The notes under the pieces were generated by a model, which did no database searches, had not been told where the DNA came from, and saw only the letters and a list, made by a program, of their open reading frames with translations. A program made the position numbers and the translations under genes. Below, in pieces: positions 1 to 9,081 of a DNA stretch of 64,000 bases; position 1 is the first letter of the stretch; every line of letters starts with the position of its first letter. This DNA comes from Scytonema tolypothrichoides VB-61278 (GTDB lineage Bacteria > Cyanobacteriota > Cyanobacteriia > Cyanobacteriales > Nostocaceae): positions 337,273 to 401,272 of the forward strand of contig NZ_JXCA02000027.1 of assembly GCF_000828085.3 (NCBI RefSeq), given 5' to 3'.

Positions 1-218
1 CGATTCTCAAACGTCGAGGAATTGAAGAGTTTGATATCTTCGACGCTGCTGATACACATGGTGTTCATCCCCAAGGTTATGATTCAGGTGTTCGTTACGA
101 AACACCACGAGTGAATACCACTCCTGGTGAAACACCAGTTGTGAATACCATTGCTTCAGGTTATGACAAAGACGATCCTGCTGTCATCATAGTTGACCGT
201 CGGGATGAAACCGTTTAG
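1..218 (+). CDS. C-terminal fragment of a general-stress-like protein
   Basis: An open frame runs from the window edge (first full codon at base 3) to a TAG at 216-218, giving about 71 residues. It begins ILKRRGIEEFDIFDA and ends in VIIVDRRDET. The 'LKRRGIEEFDIFD' stretch resembles the end of the alpha/beta domain in cyanobacterial general stress proteins of the YflT type, followed by a polar, Thr/Pro-rich tail. The start lies outside the window. The family call rests on a short recalled motif and is uncertain. Being a coding tail is well supported by the long open frame, codon use and the AT-rich spacer that follows. Confidence 0.5.
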   Translation, partial: ILKRRGIEEFDIFDAADTHGVHPQGYDSGVRYETPRVNTTPGETPVVNTIASGYDKDDPAVIIVDRRDETV

Positions 219-344
219 TAGTTGTTAGTTAGTGGTTATTTGTTGGTTGTTAATAGTTTTTCAAACAGGACAACCAACAAATAATAAACAGCTACTCATA
301 TCTATGAACTAATGATTAATAACTCATCACAAAGGATTAAACAA

Positions 345-836
345 ATGAAAAAGCTAGCTCCCTTCTTAATAAGTTGTCTTTTAGTTGTTGGTGCAACTGC
401 TTGTGACAATAGTGCTAAAACTACTACAGAAGCACCCAGCACTACTACTGAAGCAGCCAAACCACCAGAGCCACAAGCAACAGAAGCTGCTCTCAAAGAT
501 GCTCAGAGTGAAATCCGCAGAAACCAACTAAATGCTGACATTCGTGCTCGTGAGCAGCGGAATAATCAATTTAATGATGGTAGTGCTACAAACAGAGCTG
601 CACGTGACATTGAAAGTCAGGTTCGCTCCAAGTTAGAAGCTAATATCCCCAACGGTCATTTAACAGTTGAAGCTTCAGAACAGGGTGCTGTCACAGTGGC
701 AGGAACTGTCACAAACAAGGAACAACTTGCTAAAATTGAACCTTTGGCAAAGGAAATCAAAGGTGTTAAAAGTGTAACGAATAAAGCAACTGTTGCCCAG
801 GTAGGTACTCAATCATCCGAGAAGAAAGCCCAATAG
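345..836 (+). CDS. BON-domain lipoprotein
   Basis: A protein of 163 residues when read from the ATG at 345, which has AAAGGA about 8 bases upstream; an ATG at 312 adds 11 residues without a site. Residues 1-20 form a signal peptide ending in a lipobox (VGATAC), so Cys20 is probably lipidated and the protein anchored in a membrane. A Thr/Ala/Pro-rich linker follows. Residues about 85-150 form a BON domain (GHLTVEASEQGAVTVAGTV, then GVKSVTNKATV). BON domains (OsmY family) bind membranes or ligands and are often stress induced. The CAAD gene starts 10 bases downstream, so co-transcription is likely. The exact role is unknown. Confidence 0.8.
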   Translation: MKKLAPFLISCLLVVGATACDNSAKTTTEAPSTTTEAAKPPEPQATEAALKDAQSEIRRNQLNADIRAREQRNNQFNDGSATNRAARDIESQVRSKLEANIPNGHLTVEASEQGAVTVAGTVTNKEQLAKIEPLAKEIKGVKSVTNKATVAQVGTQSSEKKAQ

Positions 837-846
837 TTATACTGTT

Positions 847-1314
847 ATGATTACAAGAAATAGTAGAACTATGCAAGGTAATGTACAGCAAGTACAGCAA
901 GCTGAAGCTGTCGATTCCACCTCAACGAATGCTATAGCAGCGCTTGAAGGTTCAGCATTTGGAACTCAGCCACTTCTTGAGCCTGCTACTCAACCTAATA
1001 GAAAATGGCAGCAAATGGGTACACAAATATTAGATTTTTTAGCTAATTTGTCTGATAAGACAGCTAGATTTTTGCTTGAATACAATCAGCAGATTATCAC
1101 TGTTGCTTTAATTATTGCGGCATTTTTTGTACTTAAGATTGTTTTGGCAGTCCTAGATGCAATTAATGATATTCCGTTGGTATATCCAACTTTTGAGTTA
1201 ATTGGAATTGGTTACACAACCTGGTTCTTTTTTCGTTATCTCCTTAATGGTTCAACTCGGCAAGAATTAGATGCACAAATTCAGTTTATTAGAAATGAGA
1301 TTTATGGTAATTAA
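847..1314 (+). CDS. CAAD-domain thylakoid membrane protein
   Basis: A protein of 155 residues. The N-terminal 65 residues are polar and probably disordered. From about residue 66 it has the CAAD domain: an amphipathic helix (FLANLSDKTARFLLEYNQQ), a hydrophobic helix (IITVALIIAAFFVLKIVLAVLDAIN), then the IPLVYPTFELIGIGYTTWFFFRYLL segment. This domain is known from cyanobacterial aminoacyl-tRNA synthetases and from CURT1-type thylakoid-curvature proteins. No synthetase domain is present, so this is the stand-alone form, probably shaping or anchoring thylakoid membrane. It sits 10 bases after the BON lipoprotein gene. The family call is firm; the specific role is inferred. Confidence 0.88.
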   Translation: MITRNSRTMQGNVQQVQQAEAVDSTSTNAIAALEGSAFGTQPLLEPATQPNRKWQQMGTQILDFLANLSDKTARFLLEYNQQIITVALIIAAFFVLKIVLAVLDAINDIPLVYPTFELIGIGYTTWFFFRYLLNGSTRQELDAQIQFIRNEIYGN

Positions 1315-1656
1315 ATTTGGCATCATATTTCTGACAACAACCAATTAGCCAAATTTAAATCATCGATTAAGAAGCTTGTTTTTGTGCCACGAATGCTTAG
1401 TTGAGCAATTGCGGTTAAGTAGAAGTTCATTTTTCTATTTGACCGCCTTCATGTTTTTGTGTTGTTTTCAGCTACTAGAAAGTAACATCGGTATTAAGGT
1501 TGATATAAATATTGCTTATAAATACACCTAAAGATAGATAAAGTAATTTTTTTGTTGAGTAAGATCACTTCTAAAGATAGTTTATTCTTCATCGATAAAA
1601 ACATAGTCTTATTATTGAAGTAAATTTGACAGATTTTTTAACAAGGACATCATTAT
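1315..1656. other. Intergenic region, no gene seen
   Basis: 342 AT-rich bases between the CAAD gene and the next ORF. No plausible coding frame, tRNA or strong hairpin is visible. It presumably holds the promoter of the gene at 1657. Confidence 0.5.
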
Positions 1657-2031
1657 ATGGCTAGCGAATCATTTAACAAAGCAGTAGATTCCTCTGACCG
1701 CGTTGATGAAAATAATTACGACAGAGGAATTACACCTGCCGAAACCGCTGCTCGTATTGAAAGAGAAGGAGATCGCTTCAAAACAAAGCCCACAGAAGAA
1801 GGAGGTGACGATATCCGCACCACCGATGGCTACACAGTTGACAAAGAAGGTTTATTAAATAACTACGCGGTAGAACCGGAAATGTACTATGAAACACCGG
1901 GTGATGCGCGACAAGAAGCAGTAGAAGACACTGCAAGCCGTACTCAAGAACTCGCAGAAGTGAACGAAGATAAAGAAGGTGAACTGACAGCAGAAGGTGA
2001 TCAACGGGGTAAAGGTCCAGGAGTTATCTAA
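1657..2031 (+). CDS. Small acidic hydrophilic protein of unknown function
   Basis: 124 residues, starting ATG after AACAAGGACATC, which supplies an AAGGA ribosome site. The protein is strongly charged, rich in Glu, Asp, Arg, Thr and Gly, and has no hydrophobic stretch, Cys or recognised domain; it ends GKGPGVI. Such composition suggests a soluble, partly disordered stress protein, possibly hydrophilin-like. That is inference from composition only. It is a single gene followed by its own hairpin terminator. I do not recognise a family. Confidence 0.65.
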   Translation: MASESFNKAVDSSDRVDENNYDRGITPAETAARIEREGDRFKTKPTEEGGDDIRTTDGYTVDKEGLLNNYAVEPEMYYETPGDARQEAVEDTASRTQELAEVNEDKEGELTAEGDQRGKGPGVI

Positions 2032-2074
2032 GTTTGTTGCTGGAATATTTCTCTGATGTTCACAAAAGCATCAT

Positions 2075-2109
2075 AGCGATGATTGGGTCAAGCCTAATCA
2101 TCGCTTTTC
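2075..2109 (+). terminator. Rho-independent terminator
   Basis: AGCGATGATT (2075-2084) pairs with AATCATCGCT (2096-2105) around a short GC-containing loop, followed by TTT. It lies 44 bases after the stop of the acidic protein gene. The remaining 240 bases to the antiporter start are AT-rich and hold no gene. Confidence 0.7.
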
Positions 2110-2346
2110 GTATTGAAGAATAATTTATAACTCTATACCCCACTTATAGAAAACTACACCTCCGGTTCGATTTTTGTGTTTTTGATGCATCTGGACTCTA
2201 GTTCGTATATAGTTGTACAGAATTATTTGTTAATTCTTCTTACAAGTTCAATATAATTTTACTGAATTTTAACAACTGTGTTCTGCCTTCTTTGTTGTTG
2301 AAGCAGTGAAATGGATCTTCTTAATCATCAAAAATTTTGAGAAAAC

Positions 2347-4620
2347 ATGATGCATTCACTCCTAGAACCTTTACTTGTGGCTAGTGCAGTCGCTGAAAAA
2401 GGTCCGATCAAGCCCCTAGGTCACCACGAGTTACTTCTGATACTACTGGAGTTAGCTTTATTGCTTTTGGTCTCCAGAGGCTTAGGTGAGTTCATGCGTC
2501 GAATCAAGCAGCCACCTGTGGTTGGTGAACTACTTGCAGGGGTGTTGCTTGGTCCATCAGTTTTCGGCTGGCTTCTACCAAATTTACAGGGTAATATATT
2601 CCCTAAAAGTCAAGCACAGTCTGACCTGCTTTCGGTTGTCTCCTGGTTAGGAGTGCTGTTTTTGCTGGTTGTCACTGGACTGGAGACAGACCTCAATTTA
2701 ATTGTCCGCAAAGGCAAAACAGCTTTGCTGATTTCGCTGGGAGGCATTGTCATTCCCTTTACAACCGGACTGGGTTTGGGCTGGTTTCTGCCAGACGGCT
2801 TTTTAGTAAATCCTAATCAACGTCTGGTTTTCAGTCTGTTTATTGCTACCGCGATGAGTATCTCAGCAGTCCCGGTGATTGCCAAAGTGCTGATGGACTT
2901 AAAGTTGATTCGGCGAGATATTGGTCAGGTGACTTTAGCCGCTGGTATGACTGATGATACCATTGGCTGGATTCTCCTGTCTGTGGTATCGGGGTTGGCA
3001 AGCAGTGGGAAATTTGATTTCCAGACGGTATTTAGGTCGGTTGGGGGAGCGGTTCTGTTTTTGGGAATTGCTTTTACTGTGGGGCGATCGCTCATGGCTT
3101 GGGTGTTTCGCTGGGTAGATAATTACATTGGTGGACCGACAGCGAGTTTGTCAGCTCTATTAGTACTAGCGTTAGGTGCTGCTGCTTGTACTCATAATTT
3201 AGGAATTGAAGCAGCACTAGGAGCTTTTGTTACCGGGATTCTCGCAGGACAATCGCCGCGTTTTAGTCGGGAGGCGGGGCTGACTCTAGAACTGATTACC
3301 TCTGGATTTTTAGCTCCTATCTTCTTTGCCACAGCGGGATTGAAGGTAAACTTACTACAAATGCTAAATCCCCAGACTTTGGGAATTGGCTTAATCGTGC
3401 TGGGGGTTGCTTGTTTCGGTAAATTCACTGGAGCGTACATAGGTTCTCGTGTCGGTGGTTTAACCCACTGGGAAGGTATTGCGATGGGTTCGGGAATGAA
3501 TGCCCGTGGAGCTATGGAAATTATCGTTGCCATTATTGGGGTTTCCTTGGGCGTGCTGAACCCACAGATGTACTCAATTATTGTAATGGTGGCAATTGTT
3601 ACCTCACTCATGGCTCCCCCTCTGTTGCGTTGGGCATTGTCTAACGTAGCAATGAGTGAAGAGGAAGTCCAGCGCTTGGAGCAAGAAGAACTCGCAAGCC
3701 GCAGCTTTATCAAACGCATCCGGCGAATACTCATGCCCACTCAAGGAGGACCCAATGTTCGGCTAGCTGCTCAGTTAGTTAGTCATTTGGCACATCAGAA
3801 TCCGCTAGAAGTGACAGTTCTATTTGCCAAAAGCGATAAAAACCCCAAGACGAAGTCAGTGGACGCTGTAGTAACTGAAGTCAAGGACTCAGCAGCAGAA
3901 ACCGCTATTGATACCGTAGTGGGGGAGTTTCATCTCCCGGCAGAAGCACTGTTAGAAACAAAAGTTGAATCGGGACAAAACAAAGCTGAGGTGATTCTTA
4001 AACAAGCCTGCAGAGGGTATGACTTGATTGTGATTGGCGCAACAGAACGTCAACGTTCGAGAGGTTCTTTATTCAGTTTACTCGTTGATCAGGTGGTTCA
4101 GGAAGCTCCTTGCGCCACAATGGTTGTCAAGTCTAATTTATCTCAAGCGCAAGAGGACATCAGTCCAATTGGCGATCGCAAAATCAGTCATATTTTAGTG
4201 CCCACTAGTGGCACTGAGTATAGCCAATATGCGGTTGAAGTCGGTAGTACAATTGCTGCTCAGACAGGCGCGACTGTGACATTAGTAAATGTCGTCAATC
4301 GGACTCAACAAGAATACGTTCTATTTGAGGAGCAAACGATGCACTCTGTGACAGATATTGCCCGACAAATTCTTTATCATCAAGCCGAGATTGGGCAAGG
4401 ACTAGGAGCAATTGTCAAAACTGCGATTTTGACTGGAAGTCCAGAGTTGGAAATTCTCAAGTTTGCTAGCACAAACCAAGTAGATTTGATTGTTATGGGC
4501 AGCAGTGTGCGTACAGTATCGGGTCGAGCGTTTTTTGGTCATCGCACTGATGCTATTCTCAATAAAGCATCCTGTCCTGTTGCTGTCATTACGTTTGCTG
4601 GCAACTCCTCAAGTTGTTGA
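2347..4620 (+). CDS. Cation/proton antiporter (CPA2/Kef type) with two C-terminal Usp domains
   Basis: 757 residues. Residues about 25-430 form a Na+/H+ exchanger domain of 12-13 membrane helices. It has the CPA2 features PVVGELLAGVLLGPS near the N terminus, VTGLETDL, and AGMTDDTIGWI, the paired Asp typical of ion-binding helices. GMNARGAMEIIVA follows later. Residues about 455-595 and 610-750 are two universal stress protein domains; the second ends with a nucleotide-binding-like GSSVRTVSGRAFFGHRTDAIL. The protein should exchange Na+ or K+ for protons across a membrane, with the Usp pair as a cytoplasmic nucleotide-sensing regulator. Antiporter-Usp fusions are common in cyanobacteria. It appears to be a single-gene unit. 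Confidence 0.9.
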   Translation: MMHSLLEPLLVASAVAEKGPIKPLGHHELLLILLELALLLLVSRGLGEFMRRIKQPPVVGELLAGVLLGPSVFGWLLPNLQGNIFPKSQAQSDLLSVVSWLGVLFLLVVTGLETDLNLIVRKGKTALLISLGGIVIPFTTGLGLGWFLPDGFLVNPNQRLVFSLFIATAMSISAVPVIAKVLMDLKLIRRDIGQVTLAAGMTDDTIGWILLSVVSGLASSGKFDFQTVFRSVGGAVLFLGIAFTVGRSLMAWVFRWVDNYIGGPTASLSALLVLALGAAACTHNLGIEAALGAFVTGILAGQSPRFSREAGLTLELITSGFLAPIFFATAGLKVNLLQMLNPQTLGIGLIVLGVACFGKFTGAYIGSRVGGLTHWEGIAMGSGMNARGAMEIIVAIIGVSLGVLNPQMYSIIVMVAIVTSLMAPPLLRWALSNVAMSEEEVQRLEQEELASRSFIKRIRRILMPTQGGPNVRLAAQLVSHLAHQNPLEVTVLFAKSDKNPKTKSVDAVVTEVKDSAAETAIDTVVGEFHLPAEALLETKVESGQNKAEVILKQACRGYDLIVIGATERQRSRGSLFSLLVDQVVQEAPCATMVVKSNLSQAQEDISPIGDRKISHILVPTSGTEYSQYAVEVGSTIAAQTGATVTLVNVVNRTQQEYVLFEEQTMHSVTDIARQILYHQAEIGQGLGAIVKTAILTGSPELEILKFASTNQVDLIVMGSSVRTVSGRAFFGHRTDAILNKASCPVAVITFAGNSSSC

Positions 4621-5336
4621 GTTAGTGTGTTAACTAGTAGTCTGCCAAAGCAACTTTGATGGGTTAACAGCAGCAAGAAAAATCTCTTTCTCCCCCTGCT
4701 TCCCCAACTTCCCCTGCTCCCCCTACTTACCCTAACCCGGCAATTTTGGGTTGGTCGAGTACTAGGCTGGTACTGTAGCCGCTTTTGTGAAAATTTGGGA
4801 AAAATACCAGCCGTCAGACTAGTTTCCCCCATAATTGGAGCGATACGCATGCAGGCGTGTGCCCTTTGGGCGATCGCTCTGGTAAAGTTGTTAATTTCAG
4901 CTTTGGAGGATAATCTGCTGGTTGATACGAAACCCGTAACACTACCTCAGAACAAGCAAATAAAAAAAACAGCGGTTTGGCAAAAAAAATTAGATCCTTC
5001 CGCTGAGTCCCAAGGGGACACGCTGCGCGAACGCTACACTCAAAAAGGGAAAAGAAAAGAAGGGTAGAGTGTAAAAGGGCTAAAGTGTCAAAGGCTAAAG
5101 AGTTCACGCGGCAGAACACGCAACACGAAAACTCCCGACAGTAGTAACACGTAAACTTTATATAGGTAAAGAAAAATCAACCTAATTGCGACGTAAGTCG
5201 TAACTACAGTCTTGTTCTTTCATAACTCGTGCGTAAATCCCATAACTAAAATTGTAGAGAAAATCAATCTGAAATTGATTTCAAATCTTTATTCAGAGGT
5301 TATAAACAAGTCAGCTTTATGGAGTCTTAAAAATTT
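4621..5336. other. 716-base intergenic region with dispersed repeats
   Basis: It holds a pyrimidine-rich tract (4690-4735, CCCCTGCTCCCC type), a HIP1 site (around 4869) and a GC-rich dispersed hairpin repeat at about 5001-5037 (GGGGACACGCTGCGCGAACG). Relatives of this repeat occur near 29007-29045 and 49703-49757. Short open frames here have no ribosome site and no family resemblance. The last 150 bases are AT-rich and probably carry the promoter of the protease-nuclease gene. Confidence 0.55.
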
Positions 5337-7379
5337 ATGCCTCTTAAGACAGTAACCTACGCGCTCGACTTTCTCGACAAGCTAAAACACTTGCGAAACC
5401 AGGAAGTTTCCACAAATCAGGAAACTTTCTTGTCCAACATAGAGCAGCGTGACCGCAGAGCAGACCCTGTAACAATTTTATCCCGGCGAATCGAGAACAT
5501 CGCAGCGAGTGGCTCTGGAGTATCCTCCTTCGATTTAGAGCGTTTCCTTGGACGTAATGACCTGCTGCCCGTTAACTTTCTCCAAAAGGGGACGCTAGCT
5601 GCCCGTGCAGTTTGCCGGATTTGGGTCGCAGATTTGTTTGGCTCAAATGGAGGTTGGGGGACTGGCTTTCTCGTTTCTCCCCGCCTGCTGATTACAAATC
5701 ATCATGTGATTGAATCTGTGGATGCGGCAATGCGGGCATCAGCCCAGTTTGGCTATGAGATGGACATTAGCGGTAAAATTCATCAAGGAAAAGCTTTTGA
5801 GCTGACTCCTGAGGAAGCATTTATCACCGATCCTGAACTTGATTTTACCCTAGTCGCCGTTGCTGAAACGTCGGATGACGGAGAAACTAGCTTGGCAGAT
5901 TACGGGTTTTTGCGTCTCGATCCTACTCTTCACAAGGTAGAACCATTAGAATTCGTCACCATCATTCAACATCCCGATGGTCAACCCAAGCAAATTGCTA
6001 TTCGGGAAAACAAAGTCCTCAAGATTGGTGATCATCAGGATGCCCTTAAAGACAATTTTCTCTGGTATGCTAGCGACACGGCTCCTGGATCTTCTGGCTC
6101 CCCGGCTCTCAACGATAACTGGCAGGTGGTTGCGATTCACCACAGGAGTGTAGTAGAAACCCGTACCCATGAAGGAGTTGAAGAAATTCAACTAACTAAC
6201 GGCGACTGGGTAGCCCAGGAAGAGGCAGAAAATCTTAGTGAAAATCAAATCAAATGGATTGCTAATGAGGGTGTTCGGACAAGTAAAATTCTGGATCAAG
6301 TAAACAAAATCCAAACTCAACAGGACGCTTCCGCCTCCCAGTTGGTTCAAGCTTTCCTTGAAGACGCCAAGGGCATCCGCATATTTCCAAATACGACTCC
6401 CCGCGAAAGCGTGGTTACTTCAACAATCACTACTCCTGCCCCAGTTGGAGAGACTCTCATCCAAACCCAAAGGAGACCTTCCGCTAGACCCAGCACCAGA
6501 AACTCTGGCGGAAGTGTTCGTCCACTGAGTTATTATGAGGGTCGCAAAGGTTATGATCCTAATTTTCTTGGGGTCACTATTCCCCTACCAGAATTGACAC
6601 CAGCAGCTCTTGCCTTCGGTCCAGTTGCACAGGTACAAGGGACACAAGACAACATCCTCCGCTACACGCACTTCTCAATTGTCATGTGTGAAACCCGTCG
6701 CTTAGCCTTCCACACAGCTGTTAATATTGATGGCAAACAGTGGGTTGGGCTGAATCGCACCGATGACGAATGGTTTTTTGACCCCCGTATCTCGTTAGAA
6801 ATGCAAGTCGGAAACGATTTTTACAGCAATGAACCTGGAGGAAACTTTTTTGACCGGGGTCATCTTGTCCGCAGACAAGACCCAATTTGGGGAGAACAAA
6901 GCGAGGCAAGGAAAGCCAACAGCGACACGTTCCACTTCACAAATTGCTCTCCTCAATACTTTCAGTTTAACCAATCACAGCAGTTGTGGCAGGGGCTGGA
7001 AAACTTCATTCTCACTAACACCGATCAAGATGATCTCCTCGCAAGTGTTTTCACTGGTCCTATCTTCCAACAAACTGATGCAGTTCATCGAGAAATTCAA
7101 ATTCCCCAATTTTTTTGGAAGGTAGTAGTAGTAGTGGACAAAGACGGAAAGGTTTATTCCAGCGCCTACGTTGTAAGTCAGGAGAGATTTGTTAATAATA
7201 TTCCCTTTGAGCTTCGACCTGTTGGTCAATTCAATAACTTCCAGGTGTCCATCACTAACCTGGAGGGGAGAATCGGTTTGAAGTTCTCCGATGAAGTGCG
7301 TAAAGCTGATGTCTTTACTGGTGGATCCCAAGGAAGAAGATTGCGCGGTTTTAGTGACATTGAGCACCCTCGCCGCTAA
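5337..7379 (+). CDS. Trypsin-like protease fused to DNA/RNA non-specific endonuclease
   Basis: 680 residues. Residues about 85-275 form a trypsin-like protease: GTGFLVSPRLLITNHHVIE with His123, Asp169 in DPELDFTLVAV, and Ser253 in TAPGSSGSPAL, so the triad is complete. A Pro/Thr/Ser-rich linker spans about 345-395. Residues about 400-660 are a NUC1/NucA-type nuclease with the DRGH motif (506-509, His509 catalytic) and metal-ligand Asn536 in TNCSPQ. Both enzymes look active. There is no signal peptide, so it probably acts in the cytoplasm or is released on lysis. The protease may activate or release the nuclease; that is inference. Possible roles are programmed cell death or defence. It is a single gene. 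Confidence 0.9.
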   Translation: MPLKTVTYALDFLDKLKHLRNQEVSTNQETFLSNIEQRDRRADPVTILSRRIENIAASGSGVSSFDLERFLGRNDLLPVNFLQKGTLAARAVCRIWVADLFGSNGGWGTGFLVSPRLLITNHHVIESVDAAMRASAQFGYEMDISGKIHQGKAFELTPEEAFITDPELDFTLVAVAETSDDGETSLADYGFLRLDPTLHKVEPLEFVTIIQHPDGQPKQIAIRENKVLKIGDHQDALKDNFLWYASDTAPGSSGSPALNDNWQVVAIHHRSVVETRTHEGVEEIQLTNGDWVAQEEAENLSENQIKWIANEGVRTSKILDQVNKIQTQQDASASQLVQAFLEDAKGIRIFPNTTPRESVVTSTITTPAPVGETLIQTQRRPSARPSTRNSGGSVRPLSYYEGRKGYDPNFLGVTIPLPELTPAALAFGPVAQVQGTQDNILRYTHFSIVMCETRRLAFHTAVNIDGKQWVGLNRTDDEWFFDPRISLEMQVGNDFYSNEPGGNFFDRGHLVRRQDPIWGEQSEARKANSDTFHFTNCSPQYFQFNQSQQLWQGLENFILTNTDQDDLLASVFTGPIFQQTDAVHREIQIPQFFWKVVVVVDKDGKVYSSAYVVSQERFVNNIPFELRPVGQFNNFQVSITNLEGRIGLKFSDEVRKADVFTGGSQGRRLRGFSDIEHPRR

Positions 7380-7392
7380 AAGATTACTCCCT

Positions 7393-7440
7393 TCGCTCCT
7401 TTATTTCCTCTGCGTTCTCTGCGTCCTCTGCGGTTCATTC
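7393..7440 (+). repeat. CTCTGCG-rich dispersed repeat
   Basis: A pyrimidine-rich run of imperfect heptamers (CTCTGCGTTCTCTGCGTCCT and onward) lies between the convergent protease-nuclease and metallophosphoesterase genes. It has the form of the short tandem repeats common in filamentous cyanobacteria. No coding role. Confidence 0.5.
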
Positions 7441-7499
7441 TTAAGTAATCTTCCGGTGGGAAAGAAGTAGCATAAGTTGAGGTAGGTGTTGCACCCAAG

Positions 7500-9050
7500 T
7501 CAAATCCTAAATGGCTGCATTTCATAATTATGCCACTCTCGCTGATACCATTCAGCAACCAAGGGACGGACAATAAACTTGGGTGTGGAACCTCCTTTAA
7601 CGTCTATACGCAGACATGAGTAAGGTCTCCGCTTTTGAGAGCCATACCCGTTACGACCAATAAAAAGGTGCGAATGCGCAACTAACTTTTGGTCTTCCAT
7701 CAAATCTGGTCCCTCAGTCCGGTGTCGTCGCAGGCTATGACCACTCCCACCGCAGACAATCCAATGAATGTGAGAATCAGCACTTCCCGTGTCCAAGGTT
7801 TCAAGATGTTCTAAGCAGTGGGCATGACCGTTTAAGACTAAATCGACTAACGGACGACCACCTCTGTTGGAACCTACGACTTCAGCAACGGCATTCAGTA
7901 CACTACGCAGGCGATCGCGCACTGCTAGAGTTTGTGCTTGTTCCCACTTTGTCGCCTCAGTTACGTAAGGAGGATGATGGAAATAAATGATCCGTCCCCG
8001 AACCTCTTGAGTATTCCAAGATTCGATGAGTCTTTGCTTGAGCCACTCCAGTTGTTCAGTGTCTGTCACTGTTTTGTAATCAGTATCTAATTGCTTATTG
8101 ATGTCAACAATCATTTCTTCCATTTGTGACACCCGTTGTTGTAAATCATCCAATTGCTCAGCTTCGCTATGGTTATCTGGATTGAGTTTTGCTGATTCCT
8201 CCATAAATTGCATCTTTTGCCGTTCTAGTTCATCACGCTGCTTCTCCAATTGCTGGCGATAAGCATCTCCTTCTTGTGTTGCAGGTAGGGGAAGCGGAGC
8301 ATTAAATGTATTGGAATCCAGTGCAAAGAAGTCAATTCCAGCGTAGCGGAAGCTATAGTAACGATTAGGAAGCCGGGTAAAGCGCCCTGGCTGGTAGCGC
8401 AGACAGCGCCCTGTATCTGTTTTGGCAGTGTAATGTTCGTCTAGGTGACGAGCTAAATCCCCTGGAAGCATAAACGCCTTGAGGTAATCCAGGAAAGCTT
8501 TTGCATAGGCGTCACCCTGCCATGAACCATGAGCGCCAACATCAAAGTCTAGCTTCGATGGGAGTAAGCGACGTATTGGCATTGTTGCCAAGGATGCCAA
8601 GCCAAAGATAAGTGGCAGATCGTAGTAATCGTGATTTCCTGGTACGGGTAGAATTGGTCGTTTAAAAATCATCCGATCATAGGCAATGCGCTGGGGGTAC
8701 TCTCCTCCTAGAAGAAACTCTCGGTAAGGTTTGATAAAGTTGTCCTGGTAATACTCGCTTGATCCCACCAGATAAATAACATCGCCCGTATGCAACATGA
8801 AACGGCACTCTTGGTGATGGGGTTGCATCAGTTCGGCAACTTGTCGCTGAGGATTGTGTCCCTGGTGTCCCCCCGAACCGCTGTCACCCACAACCAAAAA
8901 CGAGAACTCTGGCTCCTCAGATCTTTGATCGTCTAGCACCAGCTGAGTTTGGTCAATTCCCCTTTCCACAATTGCAGGATCTTGCCACCGCACCCGCTGG
9001 TTCATCTTGCGAATTTTATCGGCAATTGCCGGATCGGATACGAGTTTCAA
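7500..9050 (-). CDS. Calcineurin-like metallophosphoesterase with coiled-coil insertion
   Basis: 516 residues, starting ATG at 9050. The metal-binding motifs are in order: VVGDSGSGG (about 52), HTGDVIYLVG (about 84), PGNHDYYD (about 137) and LNGHAHCLEH near residue 410. A strongly charged heptad segment of about 60 residues (QLEKQRDELERQKMQF and on) is inserted within the catalytic domain, between the VFALDSNTF-like strand and the later His motifs. It should hydrolyse phosphoesters in a two-metal reaction; the substrate is unknown. No signal peptide is seen. The lipid kinase gene lies 31 bases upstream on the same strand, so the two are probably co-transcribed and may act on related phospho-compounds (inference). 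Confidence 0.88.
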   Translation of the reverse strand: MKLVSDPAIADKIRKMNQRVRWQDPAIVERGIDQTQLVLDDQRSEEPEFSFLVVGDSGSGGHQGHNPQRQVAELMQPHHQECRFMLHTGDVIYLVGSSEYYQDNFIKPYREFLLGGEYPQRIAYDRMIFKRPILPVPGNHDYYDLPLIFGLASLATMPIRRLLPSKLDFDVGAHGSWQGDAYAKAFLDYLKAFMLPGDLARHLDEHYTAKTDTGRCLRYQPGRFTRLPNRYYSFRYAGIDFFALDSNTFNAPLPLPATQEGDAYRQQLEKQRDELERQKMQFMEESAKLNPDNHSEAEQLDDLQQRVSQMEEMIVDINKQLDTDYKTVTDTEQLEWLKQRLIESWNTQEVRGRIIYFHHPPYVTEATKWEQAQTLAVRDRLRSVLNAVAEVVGSNRGGRPLVDLVLNGHAHCLEHLETLDTGSADSHIHWIVCGGSGHSLRRHRTEGPDLMEDQKLVAHSHLFIGRNGYGSQKRRPYSCLRIDVKGGSTPKFIVRPLVAEWYQREWHNYEMQPFRI

Positions 9051-9081
9051 AACAACTGTCTCCTATATATATACGTAAATA

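Noticed and set aside
4795-5067. 90-codon ORF after the antiporter
   Set aside because: It has no ribosome site, contains a dispersed repeat and shows no family resemblance.
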